DNA of 42,894 nucleotides from Fimbriiglobus sp. (lineage in GTDB: Bacteria > Planctomycetota > Planctomycetia > Gemmatales > Gemmataceae), in assembly GCA_022841795.1 (NCBI GenBank), contig JALHQU010000034.1, positions 1 through 42,894 on the forward strand, written 5' to 3'. Of this stretch, positions 17,021 through 25,658 are shown piece after piece. Numbering within the stretch: the first letter of the stretch is position 1; each line of letters begins with the position of its first letter. The notes under the pieces were generated by a model. The model was not told the origin of the DNA, did not search any database, and saw only the letters and a list, made by a program, of their open reading frames with translations. The position numbers and the translations under genes are program-made.

Positions 17021-19189
17021 GTGAAGTTCCTGCTCGTACTCGCCGTGCTGACGGCGGTGGCCTACATGTCCGCCCACACGCAGACCGCGGATGTGGCCGT
17101 GAAAAAACGGCCGATGCAGATCGACGACCTGTTCAAGCTCAAGCGGGTGGCCGACCCGCAGATCTCCCCGGACGGCAAGCACGTCGTCTACCAGGTGACC
17201 ACCGTGGATTTGGAGGGGAACAAGAGCAGCACGGTGCTGTACCTGGCCGCCACCGACGGCAAGACCCCGCCGAAGCAACTCACCAACCCGAATGGCAAGA
17301 AGGACACCCACCCGCGGTGGAGCCCGGACGGGCAGACCGTCCTGTTCGAGTCCACCCGCGGCGGGACGGGCCAGCTCTACACCATCCAGCCGTTCGCCGG
17401 TGGGGAGGCGACTAAGATCACGAGCGTCAGCACCGGAGCGGGTACCGCGATCTGGTCGCCCGACGGCAAGGCGATCGCGTTCGTGTCAAACATCCGTCCG
17501 GAGTTCAGCGAGCTGCCGTTCGCCGAGGCGGATAAGAAGAACGCCGAGGCGGATAAGGCGGCGGAAGACAACCCGGTGAAGGCGAAGACGTTCACCAAGC
17601 TCTTCTACCGCCACTGGGACAGCTACGTCGAGGACAAGCGGGGCCACCTGTTCGCCATCACCGCTACCGGGTCCGGGTGGAGCGAGCCGCACAACTGCAC
17701 CCCCGGCGACCGCGACGCCTACCCGAACAGCACCACGTTCAGCGTCGGCGACGACTTCACCTTCACCCCGGACTCCAAGCACCTCGTCTTCGCCGCCGCC
17801 CCCGGCGACGGGTCCGAGGCGTGGAGTACCAACTACGACCTGTGCCGGGTGAGCCTCGACAACAAGGGCACGAAGTGGGAGACGCTGACCGCCGACAACA
17901 AGGCCGCGGACAACGGGCCGAAGTTCAGCCCGGACGGGAAGAAGCTGGCGTACCGCGCCCAGAAGAAGGCCGGGTACGAGGCGGACAAGTGGGAAGTGTA
18001 CGTGGTGGACGCGAAGCCTGACGGCACGTTCGCGGGCACGCCGGTGAGCATCACCGGGAAGTTGACCGACGGCGCGGGGACCGGGGCGATGAGCCTGGAC
18101 CTCGCTGTGAACGAGTTCGTCTGGCTCGGGGATAACGCCTCGTTTCTATTCACGGCAGACGTTGCCGGTTCCACTCAGGTGTTCGAGACGAAGGACGGGC
18201 TGGCGCATCAACACACACACGGTGGGGCGCGGGCGTCACTTTCCGCGACCACCGGCGGCAACAAGTGGCTGGCCATGACCGTTGCCGGCATGGATCACCC
18301 GCCGAAAGTGATGGTGTGTGAACCTGCCCGAGGCATTGAAAAGGGAGTGTTGTTCGACCCGAACGAATCGCTGCTCGCTGAACTCGATCGCTCCAGGCCG
18401 GAATCCGTGTCGGTGAAAGTCGAAGGTGGCGACATGCAGATGTGGATTCTCAAGCCGCCCGGGTTCGACCCGGCGAAGAAGTGGCCGGTGGCGTTCCTCG
18501 TCCACGGCGGGCCACAGGGGGCGTGGGAGGACGGGTGGAGCTTCCGCTGGAACCCGCAGGTGTGGGCCGCCCAGGGGTATGTGGTGGCGCTGCCCAACCC
18601 GCGGGGGTCCACCGGGTTCGGCCAGAAGTTCGTGGACGAGATCGCCGGCGACTGGGGCGGCAAGTGCTACCGCGACCTGGAGGCCGGGCTGAGCTACGTC
18701 GAGAAGCTGCCGTATGTAGACAAGGACCGCATCGGCGCGGCCGGGGCCAGCTTCGGCGGGTACATGATGGACTGGTTCGCGGTGAACGACATCGCCAAGC
18801 GGTTCAAATGCCTGATCTCGCACTGCTCGGTGTACAACTTCGAGAGCATGTGGGGCACCACCGACGAGTTGTGGTTCGACGAGTGGGAACACCAGGGGCT
18901 GCCGTGGGAGAAACCGGGCAAGTACGCCGAGTTCAGCCCGCACAAGCGGGCGGGCGAGCTGGCCAAGCACAAGACGCCGATGCTGGTCGTCCACAACGAC
19001 CTGGACTTCCGCTGCCCGATCGGCCAGGGGCACGAGCTGTTCACCGCGCTGCAGCGGCAGAAGGTGCCCAGCCGGTTCGTCAACTTCCCGGACGAGGGGC
19101 ACTGGGTGCTGAAGCCGAAGAACAGCCTGCACTGGCACAAGGAGGTGTTCGCCTGGCTGACCAAGTACGCCCCGCCGGGCGGGAAATGA
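17021..19189 (+). CDS. Exported S9-family prolyl oligopeptidase/DPP-like peptidase
   Basis: S9 peptidases combine a beta-propeller with an alpha/beta-hydrolase domain and cut short peptides. The 722-residue product starts with a probable signal peptide ('FLLVLAVLTAVAYMSAHT'). It then carries propeller units of PD40 type: 'DPQISPDGKHVVYQ', 'HPRWSPDGQTVLFES', 'TAIWSPDGKAIAFVS', 'FTFTPDSKHLVFAA' and 'GPKFSPDGKKLAYRA'. The catalytic Ser is in 'AGASFGGYMM' (about residue 577), the Asp is in 'HNDLDFRCP' (about 662) and the His is in 'DEGHWV' (about 694), so the triad is complete. The GTG start has GGAG eight bases upstream. The closest groups are acylaminoacyl peptidase/DPP-like enzymes; the substrate is unknown. 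Confidence 0.92.
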   Translation: MKFLLVLAVLTAVAYMSAHTQTADVAVKKRPMQIDDLFKLKRVADPQISPDGKHVVYQVTTVDLEGNKSSTVLYLAATDGKTPPKQLTNPNGKKDTHPRWSPDGQTVLFESTRGGTGQLYTIQPFAGGEATKITSVSTGAGTAIWSPDGKAIAFVSNIRPEFSELPFAEADKKNAEADKAAEDNPVKAKTFTKLFYRHWDSYVEDKRGHLFAITATGSGWSEPHNCTPGDRDAYPNSTTFSVGDDFTFTPDSKHLVFAAAPGDGSEAWSTNYDLCRVSLDNKGTKWETLTADNKAADNGPKFSPDGKKLAYRAQKKAGYEADKWEVYVVDAKPDGTFAGTPVSITGKLTDGAGTGAMSLDLAVNEFVWLGDNASFLFTADVAGSTQVFETKDGLAHQHTHGGARASLSATTGGNKWLAMTVAGMDHPPKVMVCEPARGIEKGVLFDPNESLLAELDRSRPESVSVKVEGGDMQMWILKPPGFDPAKKWPVAFLVHGGPQGAWEDGWSFRWNPQVWAAQGYVVALPNPRGSTGFGQKFVDEIAGDWGGKCYRDLEAGLSYVEKLPYVDKDRIGAAGASFGGYMMDWFAVNDIAKRFKCLISHCSVYNFESMWGTTDELWFDEWEHQGLPWEKPGKYAEFSPHKRAGELAKHKTPMLVVHNDLDFRCPIGQGHELFTALQRQKVPSRFVNFPDEGHWVLKPKNSLHWHKEVFAWLTKYAPPGGK

Positions 19190-19200
19190 TAACTCTTGGT

Positions 19201-19260
19201 GAGCCGGGAGTGTGAGCGACCGGAGGATTTCAGACCTCCGGTCACTCACGCTCCCGGCTC
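19201..19260. repeat. Palindrome between convergent genes, overlapping the maf end
   Basis: GAGCCGGGAGTGTGAGCGAC... (19201-19226) pairs with 19235-19260 with two mismatches. The right arm contains the last codons and stop of maf, so the Maf C-terminus 'SEPGA' is written mostly by the palindrome. It may also serve as a two-way terminator. Confidence 0.88.
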
Positions 19261-19836
19261 GCTGAATCGCTCCACCCACACCAGCACTTCGGCCAGTGAT
19301 TCCATCGGCAGCCCGATGACGTTGCTCACGCTCCCCTCGACCACCGTCAGGTACGGGTCGTCCGGCATTTGAATGGCATACGCCCCGCTGCACCCCTCCC
19401 ACTTCCGCGTCTTCAGGTACGCCTCGATCTCCTCATCACTCAGTGCCTTCATCCGCACGCGGCTGAGTTCCTGCCACGTCACCTGCTTGTCGCCGGGGCG
19501 AACCCACACGCACACGCCGGTCCACAGTTCGTGGACCGTGCCGGACAAGCTCTTGATGATCTGCCGGGCGTGGGCCTCGTCGTCCGGCTTGCCGATCACC
19601 TTGCCGTCCAGCCAGCCGACCGTGTCTGCGGCGATGACCAGCCCGTCGGCCACCGCCGGGGCGACCGCCGCCGCCTTCAGCCACGCCAGTTCGCCGACAT
19701 AGTGCCGGCAGTCGCCCAGCCGCGCCTCGGTCGGCTCGTCGATGTTCGCCGGCCGCACCTCGAACTCGTACCCGTGCCGCTTCATCAGCTCGCGGCGGCC
19801 GAGCGACCCGCTCGCCAGGATCAGCTTCTTGTGCAT
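19246..19836 (-). CDS. maf: Maf-family nucleoside triphosphate pyrophosphatase
   Basis: Maf proteins hydrolyse non-canonical or methylated nucleoside triphosphates to monophosphates. The 196-residue product begins 'MHKKLILASGSLGRRELM', matching the family's substrate-loop start (usual SxSPRR, here SGSLGRR). It has 'IAADTVGWLDGKVIGKP' near residues 69-85 and 'LSGTVHELWTGVCV' near 97-110. The end, 'GSVSNVIGLPMESL', is also typical. The start at 19836 lies inside the end of the upstream glycosyltransferase gene (16-base overlap), indicating co-transcription. The longer open frame upstream has no homology. The last residues come from a palindrome. Confidence 0.92.
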   Translation of the reverse strand: MHKKLILASGSLGRRELMKRHGYEFEVRPANIDEPTEARLGDCRHYVGELAWLKAAAVAPAVADGLVIAADTVGWLDGKVIGKPDDEAHARQIIKSLSGTVHELWTGVCVWVRPGDKQVTWQELSRVRMKALSDEEIEAYLKTRKWEGCSGAYAIQMPDDPYLTVVEGSVSNVIGLPMESLAEVLVWVERFSEPGA

Positions 19837-20873
19837 CTTTGCAGCACCTCGTGGAGGGCGGGCCACAGCTTGTCCGGGGTCAGGTCGGCCAGGCACACCA
19901 TGCCGTGCGGGCACTGTCGGAGGTAGCTGCCGGAACACGGGACGGTGGTGCGAACGCCGCCGGCCGGCGAATTGTACGGGCCATGAAGGACGGGCTTGGT
20001 ACACAGGTACGGGGCGACACACGGCACCCCGAGCGCCGCCGCCACGTGCAGCGGGCCTGTGTCGTTCGACAGCACCGCGTCCGCCCGGCTGAGGACCGCC
20101 ACCATCTTGGCGATGCCGGTCTTGCCAGTGTAGTCATGGCTCGGGCCGGTCAGTCGCGACCGCAGATCGGCTGACAGCGCGATGTCATCGGCTGCGCCGA
20201 CGAGTAACATTGTCCCGCCGAACTCGGCGTACACCCGGTTCGCCACCTCCGCGAACGCCCCGACCGGCCACCGTTTGGTCAGCCAGCGGGCGCCGGGGGC
20301 GAGGGCGAGCCATGGCCGCGGGAACGACGCCAGCTCCGCGTCCACCGCCGCCAACTCGTTCGGCTGCACCGGCAGTACAAACCGTTTCGCCAAATGCCCT
20401 CCGCCGAGCGCCTCAATCACCCGCCAGTACCGATCGACGGCGTGGATGCGGTCGGCGTCCGGCACCTCGACACGGTGGGTGTAGAAGTGCCGGCTGCCCT
20501 CGCGGCTGCTGGCGAACCCGACCCGTATCGACGCCCCGGTCGCCGCCGTCATCAGCCCGGTGCGGAGCAGCCCTTGCAGGTCGATGACTAGATCGAACCG
20601 CTTCCGACGCAGGTGGTCCGCGAACCGGAGCGAATATGTCGCCGCTTTCAGCGGGTTGCCCTTGAACACCCCGCGGTCGAACGGGATCGTCGCGTTCAGG
20701 TGTGGGTGCCCGGCCAGCAGCGGCTCGTACGCCTTGTTCACCACCCAACTGATGTGCGACGCGGGGAACAACTCCCGCAGGGCGGACAGCACCGGCACGG
20801 CGTGGGCGATGTCGCCGAGCGCGCTCGGTTTGACGACGGCGACGCGGCGGGGCGGACGGGGCAGGGGGATCAT
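19821..20873 (-). CDS. Glycosyltransferase family 9 (heptosyltransferase-like)
   Basis: GT9 enzymes transfer heptose from ADP-heptose to the lipopolysaccharide core at the cytoplasmic face of the membrane. The 350-residue product has the N-terminal 'VVKPSALGDIAHAVPVLSAL', the mid segment 'FDLVIDLQGLLRTGLM' and the C-terminal donor-site motif 'SRADAVLSNDTGPLHVAAAL', with 'ALAPGARWLTKRWPVGAF' in between. All are typical of WaaC/WaaF-like proteins. The exact acceptor is unknown. No Shine-Dalgarno is visible, and a TACAAC -10-like box ends seven bases before the ATG, so the message may be leaderless. It overlaps maf by 16 bases. Confidence 0.92.
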   Translation of the reverse strand: MIPLPRPPRRVAVVKPSALGDIAHAVPVLSALRELFPASHISWVVNKAYEPLLAGHPHLNATIPFDRGVFKGNPLKAATYSLRFADHLRRKRFDLVIDLQGLLRTGLMTAATGASIRVGFASSREGSRHFYTHRVEVPDADRIHAVDRYWRVIEALGGGHLAKRFVLPVQPNELAAVDAELASFPRPWLALAPGARWLTKRWPVGAFAEVANRVYAEFGGTMLLVGAADDIALSADLRSRLTGPSHDYTGKTGIAKMVAVLSRADAVLSNDTGPLHVAAALGVPCVAPYLCTKPVLHGPYNSPAGGVRTTVPCSGSYLRQCPHGMVCLADLTPDKLWPALHEVLQRCTRS

Positions 20874-20880
20874 CCGGGAT

Positions 20881-20886
20881 GTTGTA
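20881..20886 (-). promoter_or_regulatory. Putative -10 box close to the GT9 start
   Basis: On the minus strand TACAAC lies seven bases before the ATG at 20873. If used, transcription would start at or next to the A of the ATG, giving a leaderless mRNA. No clear -35 is seen. Confidence 0.3.
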
Positions 20887-20931
20887 CGGTACGGCCGGCC
20901 CTACAAAAACCACCCCGCCGCGAGGTACACC

Positions 20932-21348
20932 GTGACCGCCGACACCCTGCTCGCCGAGATCGCCCGGAAGTCCGACTTCATCTTCGCCGGGTGGAACGTG
21001 CTGATGCTGGCCGGCATCGGCGTGCTGGTCGCGTCAGCGTTCCTACGGCATCACCCGCGGGTCGGTGTGGCGGTGCGGGCGGCGTTCGGATTCTTCGCCG
21101 TCACGCACCTGCTCGGGATGCTGCACGTGCTGAAGCAGTGGGCGTCGCTGGAGGAGACTCTCCGGATGATGGAGCGCCCGGTGGTAATGGATAAGCTGGC
21201 GTTCGCGGCGATGGCACCGCACGCCACCTGGGTGGTGCCGTTCCACCTGGCGTTCGACGGGTTCGTGATCGCCGCCGCGTGGTGGGCACGTTCTTCCCCT
21301 CTCCCCGTCGGGGAGAGGGCAAGCTCGGCGTCAGCCGAGCGCGGGTGA
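20932..21348 (+). CDS. Small three-TM membrane protein with palindrome-encoded tail
   Basis: I do not recognise the family. From GTG 20932, which is preceded by GAGG at six bases, the product has 138 residues. Hydrophobic segments are 'FIFAGWNVLMLAGIGVLVAS' (about 16-35), 'AAFGFFAVTHLLGMLHVL' (about 47-64) and 'WVVPFHLAFDGFVIAAAWW' (about 100-118). The last 20 or so residues, from 'SSPLPVGERAS' to the stop, are encoded by the palindrome at 21296-21417, so the natural C-terminus was probably altered by insertion. It diverges from the GT9 gene. Function is unknown. Confidence 0.68.
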   Translation: MTADTLLAEIARKSDFIFAGWNVLMLAGIGVLVASAFLRHHPRVGVAVRAAFGFFAVTHLLGMLHVLKQWASLEETLRMMERPVVMDKLAFAAMAPHATWVVPFHLAFDGFVIAAAWWARSSPLPVGERASSASAERG

Positions 21349-21417
21349 GGGGCGGTAGAAGAACCCCTCACCCGCCACGACCTGCGGTCGTGACGACCTC
21401 TCCCCGGCGGGGAGAGG
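21296..21417. repeat. Compound palindrome of the CCCTCTCCCC group
   Basis: It has end hairpins CCCCTCTCCCCGTCGGGGAG... (21296-21319) and CCTCTCCCCGGCGGGGAGAG... (21397-21417) and a central pair GGGTGAGGGG/CCCCTCACCC (21343-21352 with 21364-21373). Extra hairpins around AAGCTCGGCGTCAGCCGAGC and CACGACCTGCGGTCGTG are also present. Elements of this look are widespread in bacterial genomes. It covers the stop of the upstream membrane protein. Confidence 0.85.
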
Positions 21418-21431
21418 TGGGCGCGGCCGGC

Positions 21432-23552
21432 TCACACCGCCTTCAGGAACTTCGACACCACCTGCGTACCGACCAAGTTGCCGCTGCTCAGCCCCTCCTG
21501 GTTGTCGAACTGGTAGTGGATGCCGCCGTAGACGCGGCTCATCCCGGCTTCCAGCGCCGCCGCGGTGAAACTGGCGAACGACCTCGTCACCCCCGGCAGG
21601 TCCGGCGACCAGGTGGTGAACGGCAGGTCGCCGAACAGGAGGGTGAGCACCGCCGCCCCGGCCCCGCTGAACGTGCTGTGCCCGGAGGTGTACGCCGGGA
21701 ACGGCGGGGTGGCGATGAGTGGCAGCCACGCCGGGTCGGCGGCGGTGTCCGGGTTGCCGTCGGTGGCGGCTTCGCGGACGGCCGTGATCGGCCGCCACAG
21801 GTCGTACTCCCGCTTGGCGTCCCACGACACGATGGCCGCGTCCGCCTCGGCCAGGTTGAGCAGGGCGAACACGCGGGCCGTATCCACCAGCGACAGGTTC
21901 TTCCGCGCGACCACCTCTTGGGCGATGCGGTTGTTCATGCCCGGCGGGGTGTCGGAACCGCCGCCGGCCGCCCAGAACAGGGCGATCTGCGTCTGGTCGG
22001 CGGTGCGCGTGGTGCTGGTGCGGCTGCCCAGCTCCTTCACCTCGTTGAACGCGGCGGTGTACGCGGCGTCGGTCAGGGCGGGCGGGGCGCCGGGGCGGAA
22101 CTGGTCCCCGCTGGTCAGGGTGAACGGCTTCAGCTGCCCCCAGCCGGGCAGAACGAACGGGGCGTTCGCAGGCAGCGTCGGCCGCCAGTCGCCGGGGTCG
22201 GAGCCGGGTGTGTACGGCGGGGTGGCCGGCAGGTCGTTCGTGCGGTTCGCCAGCATGAGCGCCGCCGCCGTCTCGCCAACGGTGACTCCGTCCGCCTTGC
22301 CCGCCTCCGGCAGCACCGCCAGTTGGGCGGCGCGGATGGCGTCGTACTTCGACGTCAGGGTGGGGAACTGGGCGACCAGCGTCTTGTGCGCGGCGGCGAT
22401 GGCGGCGGCCTCGGCCGACGCCCCGGCCGGGGCGGCCGGCTGCGCCAGGTACGCCGTGTACTTCTTGTCGATGGCGTTCACCGCGTCGAACACGGCGGTG
22501 CTGACGATGGCCAGGGCGCGGGCGGCCCGCGGCGGCGGCGGTCGCTCGGAGCGGATGGCCCGCAGGGTCACGTCGATCCAGGCCGTGACCGGGCTGATGT
22601 TGATCGGGTCGGCTGCGGACAGGTTTGCCCCGCCGGGCAGGAGCGCGTTCGCCGCCACCGCCTTGCCGCCCACCCCGTCGTACACCGTCACGGTCGAGGA
22701 ACCCGGCACGACGGCGAGCAGTTGGTCGCCGGCCGTTCCGCCCGGAATGCAGCCGACCCGCACGCCGAGGGCCGAGGCCGCGTCGCCGATCATCGCCTCG
22801 CCCACCACCGTGCCGTCGACGCGGAAGCAGCGGACGTGCGGTCCGCCGCCGATGCCGGCCCCGGTGAGCACGTCCGCCCGCCCGTCCGCGTCGAAGTCGC
22901 CGGCCGACACGTTCACCCCGCCGGTGAAGGCGGGGGAGTACGCGAACGTGCTGAGCACTTCCTTCACGGTCATCCCGTCGAACACCTTGACGTGCGGCGC
23001 CCCGCCCGCCCCGGCGCCGGTGATGATGTCCGCCCGGTTGTCCCCGGTCACGTCGGCGGCGGCGAGGCTCACCCCGCCGGCGAACGCCGTGTCGAACGCG
23101 AAGAACGAGAGCAACTCCTTCCCGCTCGCCCCGTCGAACACTTTTACGTGCGGCGCCCCGCCGGCCAGGGCCGCTGCGACGATGTCGGCGATGCCGTCGT
23201 CGTTCACGTCCCCGCTGGCGAGGCTCACCCCGCCCTGGAACCCTGCCTCGAACGCGAAGAAGCTGCGGACCTCGGCCCCGGTGGCCCCGTCGAACACCTT
23301 GACGTGCGGCCCACCGCCCGGCCCGGCCGCGGCGATCAGGTCAGGCACCCGGTCGCCGGTCACGTCCCCGCACGCCACGCTCGCCCCGCCGGCGAACCCG
23401 CCGAACGGGCTGACCGTCAACCGGCTGACGCCGGTGAGCGGATCGACCAGCGCGGCGGTGGTCGGGCTGCCGCTCTCGGACCCGACGGCGATCATCGCGG
23501 GCACTTCGCGGGGTTCCAGTTGCAGCACGGACAGGCGGTTCGCGCGGGTCAT
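21432..23552 (-). CDS. Exported FG-GAP/vanadium haloperoxidase-like protein
   Basis: The 706-residue product begins 'LQLEPREVPA', an N-terminal motif seen in exported planctomycete surface proteins. Residues about 45-260 hold FG-GAP-type repeats ('GDVTGDRVPDLIAAAGPGG', 'ASGDVNDDGIADIVAAA' and others) as in integrin-like propellers. The C-terminal 400 residues are a vanadium-dependent haloperoxidase/PAP2-type helical domain. The vanadate pocket is complete by spacing: K580 and R587 in 'KREYDLWRPITAVR', S623 and H625 in 'YTSGHSTFSG', and R673 and H679 in 'SRVYGGIHYQFDN'. It could oxidise halides with peroxide or act as an acid phosphatase; the sequence does not decide. The gene converges with the small membrane protein. 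Confidence 0.92.
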   Translation of the reverse strand: MTRANRLSVLQLEPREVPAMIAVGSESGSPTTAALVDPLTGVSRLTVSPFGGFAGGASVACGDVTGDRVPDLIAAAGPGGGPHVKVFDGATGAEVRSFFAFEAGFQGGVSLASGDVNDDGIADIVAAALAGGAPHVKVFDGASGKELLSFFAFDTAFAGGVSLAAADVTGDNRADIITGAGAGGAPHVKVFDGMTVKEVLSTFAYSPAFTGGVNVSAGDFDADGRADVLTGAGIGGGPHVRCFRVDGTVVGEAMIGDAASALGVRVGCIPGGTAGDQLLAVVPGSSTVTVYDGVGGKAVAANALLPGGANLSAADPINISPVTAWIDVTLRAIRSERPPPPRAARALAIVSTAVFDAVNAIDKKYTAYLAQPAAPAGASAEAAAIAAAHKTLVAQFPTLTSKYDAIRAAQLAVLPEAGKADGVTVGETAAALMLANRTNDLPATPPYTPGSDPGDWRPTLPANAPFVLPGWGQLKPFTLTSGDQFRPGAPPALTDAAYTAAFNEVKELGSRTSTTRTADQTQIALFWAAGGGSDTPPGMNNRIAQEVVARKNLSLVDTARVFALLNLAEADAAIVSWDAKREYDLWRPITAVREAATDGNPDTAADPAWLPLIATPPFPAYTSGHSTFSGAGAAVLTLLFGDLPFTTWSPDLPGVTRSFASFTAAALEAGMSRVYGGIHYQFDNQEGLSSGNLVGTQVVSKFLKAV

Positions 23553-23583
23553 GGGAAGTACCTGAATGACGAATGAACGGTGT

Positions 23584-24441
23584 TCACCACCCGACCGGGT
23601 TGCTGAGGGTGCCGATGCCGCTGATGCTGATCTCGACGTGGTCGCCGGGGGCGAGGCTGAACTCGTCCGGCGGGACGATGCCGGTGCCGGTGAGCAGCAG
23701 CACGCCGGCCGGGAAGCGGTTCTCTTTGCCGAGCCAGCTCACCAAATCCTCCGGCGTGCGGGCCATCTGCGAGACACTTGTGGCGCCGTCGAAAGCCACG
23801 CTCCCGCCGCGGCGGATGACCAGCCGGATTTCCGCCTCGGTCAGCTTCGGCACCGCCGTCGCCAGCACCACCACCGGGCCGACCGCACACGACCCGTCGT
23901 ACACCTTCGCCTGCGGCAGGTACAGCGGGTTCTCGCCCTCGATGTCCCGGCTGCTCACGTCGTTGCCGATGGTGTACCCGACGATCCGCAGGTCCGGAGA
24001 CACCACCAGCGTCAGTTCCGGCTCGGGCACGTTCCACTTGCTATCTTTCCGCACGCGGATCGGCCCGCCGGGGTGGACGACCCGTTCCGAAGTTGCCTTC
24101 AGGAACAATTCCGGCCGCGGGGCGGAGTACACCTTGTCGTAGAACTGGGCGGCGCCGGCCGACTCCTCCTCGCGGGCCACCTTGCTCCGCTTGTACGTCA
24201 CCCCGGCGGCCCACACCTCCTGACGATCGACCGGGGCCAGCAGTTTGAGCGAGGCGAGCGGGCGGGCGGCGGCCGGAATTGCCAACTCCTCCACCAGCGC
24301 GGCCGGGTCGGTCGCGGCCAGCACGTCGGCCAGGGTGTCGATACCGTCGATCAGCCCGAGTTCGAGCGGCACGGCGTTGGAGCCGTCCACCCGCACCACC
24401 CCCACCTCACCGGACCCGTACCGCACCTTCGCCAGACGCAT
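23584..24441 (-). CDS. Fumarylacetoacetate hydrolase-fold family protein
   Basis: FAH-fold enzymes are metal-dependent hydrolases, decarboxylases or dehydratases acting on keto acids and aromatic ring-cleavage or sugar-acid products. The 285-residue product has the metal-site segments 'VPEPELTLVV' (about residues 140-149) and 'VGYTIGNDVSSRDIEGEN' (about 157-174), then 'LLLTGTGIVPPDEFSL' near 250-265, the usual layout. The sub-branch with 'WAAGVTYKRSK' resembles 2-keto-3-deoxy sugar-acid dehydratases, but that is a tentative reading. Haloperoxidase-like and FAH genes lie on the same strand, 31 bases apart, and may share a transcript. No pathway partner is visible. Confidence 0.87.
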   Translation of the reverse strand: MRLAKVRYGSGEVGVVRVDGSNAVPLELGLIDGIDTLADVLAATDPAALVEELAIPAAARPLASLKLLAPVDRQEVWAAGVTYKRSKVAREEESAGAAQFYDKVYSAPRPELFLKATSERVVHPGGPIRVRKDSKWNVPEPELTLVVSPDLRIVGYTIGNDVSSRDIEGENPLYLPQAKVYDGSCAVGPVVVLATAVPKLTEAEIRLVIRRGGSVAFDGATSVSQMARTPEDLVSWLGKENRFPAGVLLLTGTGIVPPDEFSLAPGDHVEISISGIGTLSNPVGW

Positions 24442-24545
24442 CGGTAATCCCCGTGAAACCGCGGAGTGACGGGGGCAGTGTACGGGCCGGTGCGAATGCC
24501 GTCAGTCGGTATCGGAATGAGAACCGCCGCTGGGTGAACCGACTG

Positions 24546-25658
24546 TCAGCGGGATGTCAGGCTCGATTCGAGGAGTTGGCGGGCGGTGTCGGTGTTGCCG
24601 GCGGTGAGGGCTGAATGGGCCTGCTCGATCCGGTCGGCGAGGGTCGGGGTGAACGGCACGGCCTCGCCGTCGAGCGGGGCGACGGGCACGCACCGGCGGA
24701 CGATCTCGCCCAACAGCGACGGCACGCCCTCGCCGGTGGTGGCGGACACCCGCAACATCCCCCAGGCTTCCCCGAGGTCGGTGGGCGGCCACGCGGTCGG
24801 TCGGTCGCATTTGTTGAGGACGACAATCCAGTTCGGCCCGCGGAGGTGGTCCGGTGGCCACGCCGGGTGCGGGTCGGTGGTGTCCATCACCCAAACGACC
24901 ACATCCGCCGCCGCTACCTCCCGCTTCGCCAACTCGATGCCCGCCGCTTCGAGCGACCCGGCAGATTCTCGCAGCCCGGCGGTGTCGGACAGCTCGATCG
25001 GCCAGCCGTCGGCCGCGATTCGCACCGTCACCACGTCCCGCGTCGTGCCGGCCACCGGGGCGACCACACTCCGTTGATACCCGGCCAGGGCGTTGATGAG
25101 CGAACTCTTACCGACGTTCGGCGGGCCGGCCACCACCACCCGCCACGGCTCGACCAGGTGCCGCCCGATGTGTGTGCGGGCGGCGAGCCGGGCGAGGTCG
25201 TCAGCGGCATTCGGCAGGTTCGCCAGAATCGAGTAAACGGCAAGGGTGAACGCGCCGTGGTACTGGTCGAGGAGGATGGCCGCACTGCGGGTGGTGCTGG
25301 CTCGTGTGAGCGGGTCGAGTGCGCGACTGTCGGTGGTTTGCCGGGAGCCAACGGCGAGCGTGTCGTCTCGGGGCAAGCCGAACATCTCCACCACCCAGTT
25401 CACCACCCGCCGCCCGCCGTGGCAGTGGATTTCGACCACCACCTCCGGCGTCACCTGCCGCACGGCCACGATCACCTCGTCGCCCGGCCCGTCGCCCAGG
25501 TTGCCGTACCAGAAGCGGTGCACGGCAGGGGCGTCCGGCAACTCGCCCTTCGCCGGGCGGAACCGCTCTCGAACCAACCCCCACGCCCGCTTGCCGATCA
25601 CGGCGACGGTGGCGATCGCACCCGTACCCGGCGGGGTGAGGACGCTCACACGGGTCAT
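24546..25658 (-). CDS. MnmE-like GTPase without the C-terminal Cys motif
   Basis: MnmE (TrmE) modifies the wobble uridine of tRNAs with MnmG. The 370-residue product has a TrmE N-domain-like start ('TPPGTGAIATVAVIGK', then 'EVVVEIHCHGG') and a shortened helical region. A complete G domain follows: 'GPPNVGKSS' (G1, 178-186), 'GTTRD' (204-208), 'DTAG' (225-228) and 'NKCD' (282-285). It ends '...LLESSLTSR' and lacks the C-terminal FC(I/L)GK box whose Cys is essential in classical MnmE; classical proteins have about 450 residues. It may be a paralogue with another role. It begins in an ATGA overlap with coaX, which favours the ATG at 25658 over the longer frame. Confidence 0.85.
   Translation of the reverse strand: MTRVSVLTPPGTGAIATVAVIGKRAWGLVRERFRPAKGELPDAPAVHRFWYGNLGDGPGDEVIVAVRQVTPEVVVEIHCHGGRRVVNWVVEMFGLPRDDTLAVGSRQTTDSRALDPLTRASTTRSAAILLDQYHGAFTLAVYSILANLPNAADDLARLAARTHIGRHLVEPWRVVVAGPPNVGKSSLINALAGYQRSVVAPVAGTTRDVVTVRIAADGWPIELSDTAGLRESAGSLEAAGIELAKREVAAADVVVWVMDTTDPHPAWPPDHLRGPNWIVVLNKCDRPTAWPPTDLGEAWGMLRVSATTGEGVPSLLGEIVRRCVPVAPLDGEAVPFTPTLADRIEQAHSALTAGNTDTARQLLESSLTSR

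Noticed and set aside
22970-23310. Direct repeats every 155 bases, considered as a CRISPR or mobile repeat
   Set aside because: They are the codons of the FG-GAP protein repeats, with coding-type variation.
21279-23576. Open frame of about 765 codons antisense to the haloperoxidase-like gene
   Set aside because: The minus-strand frame has clear domains and active-site residues; the plus frame is Arg/Gly/Gln-rich without any.
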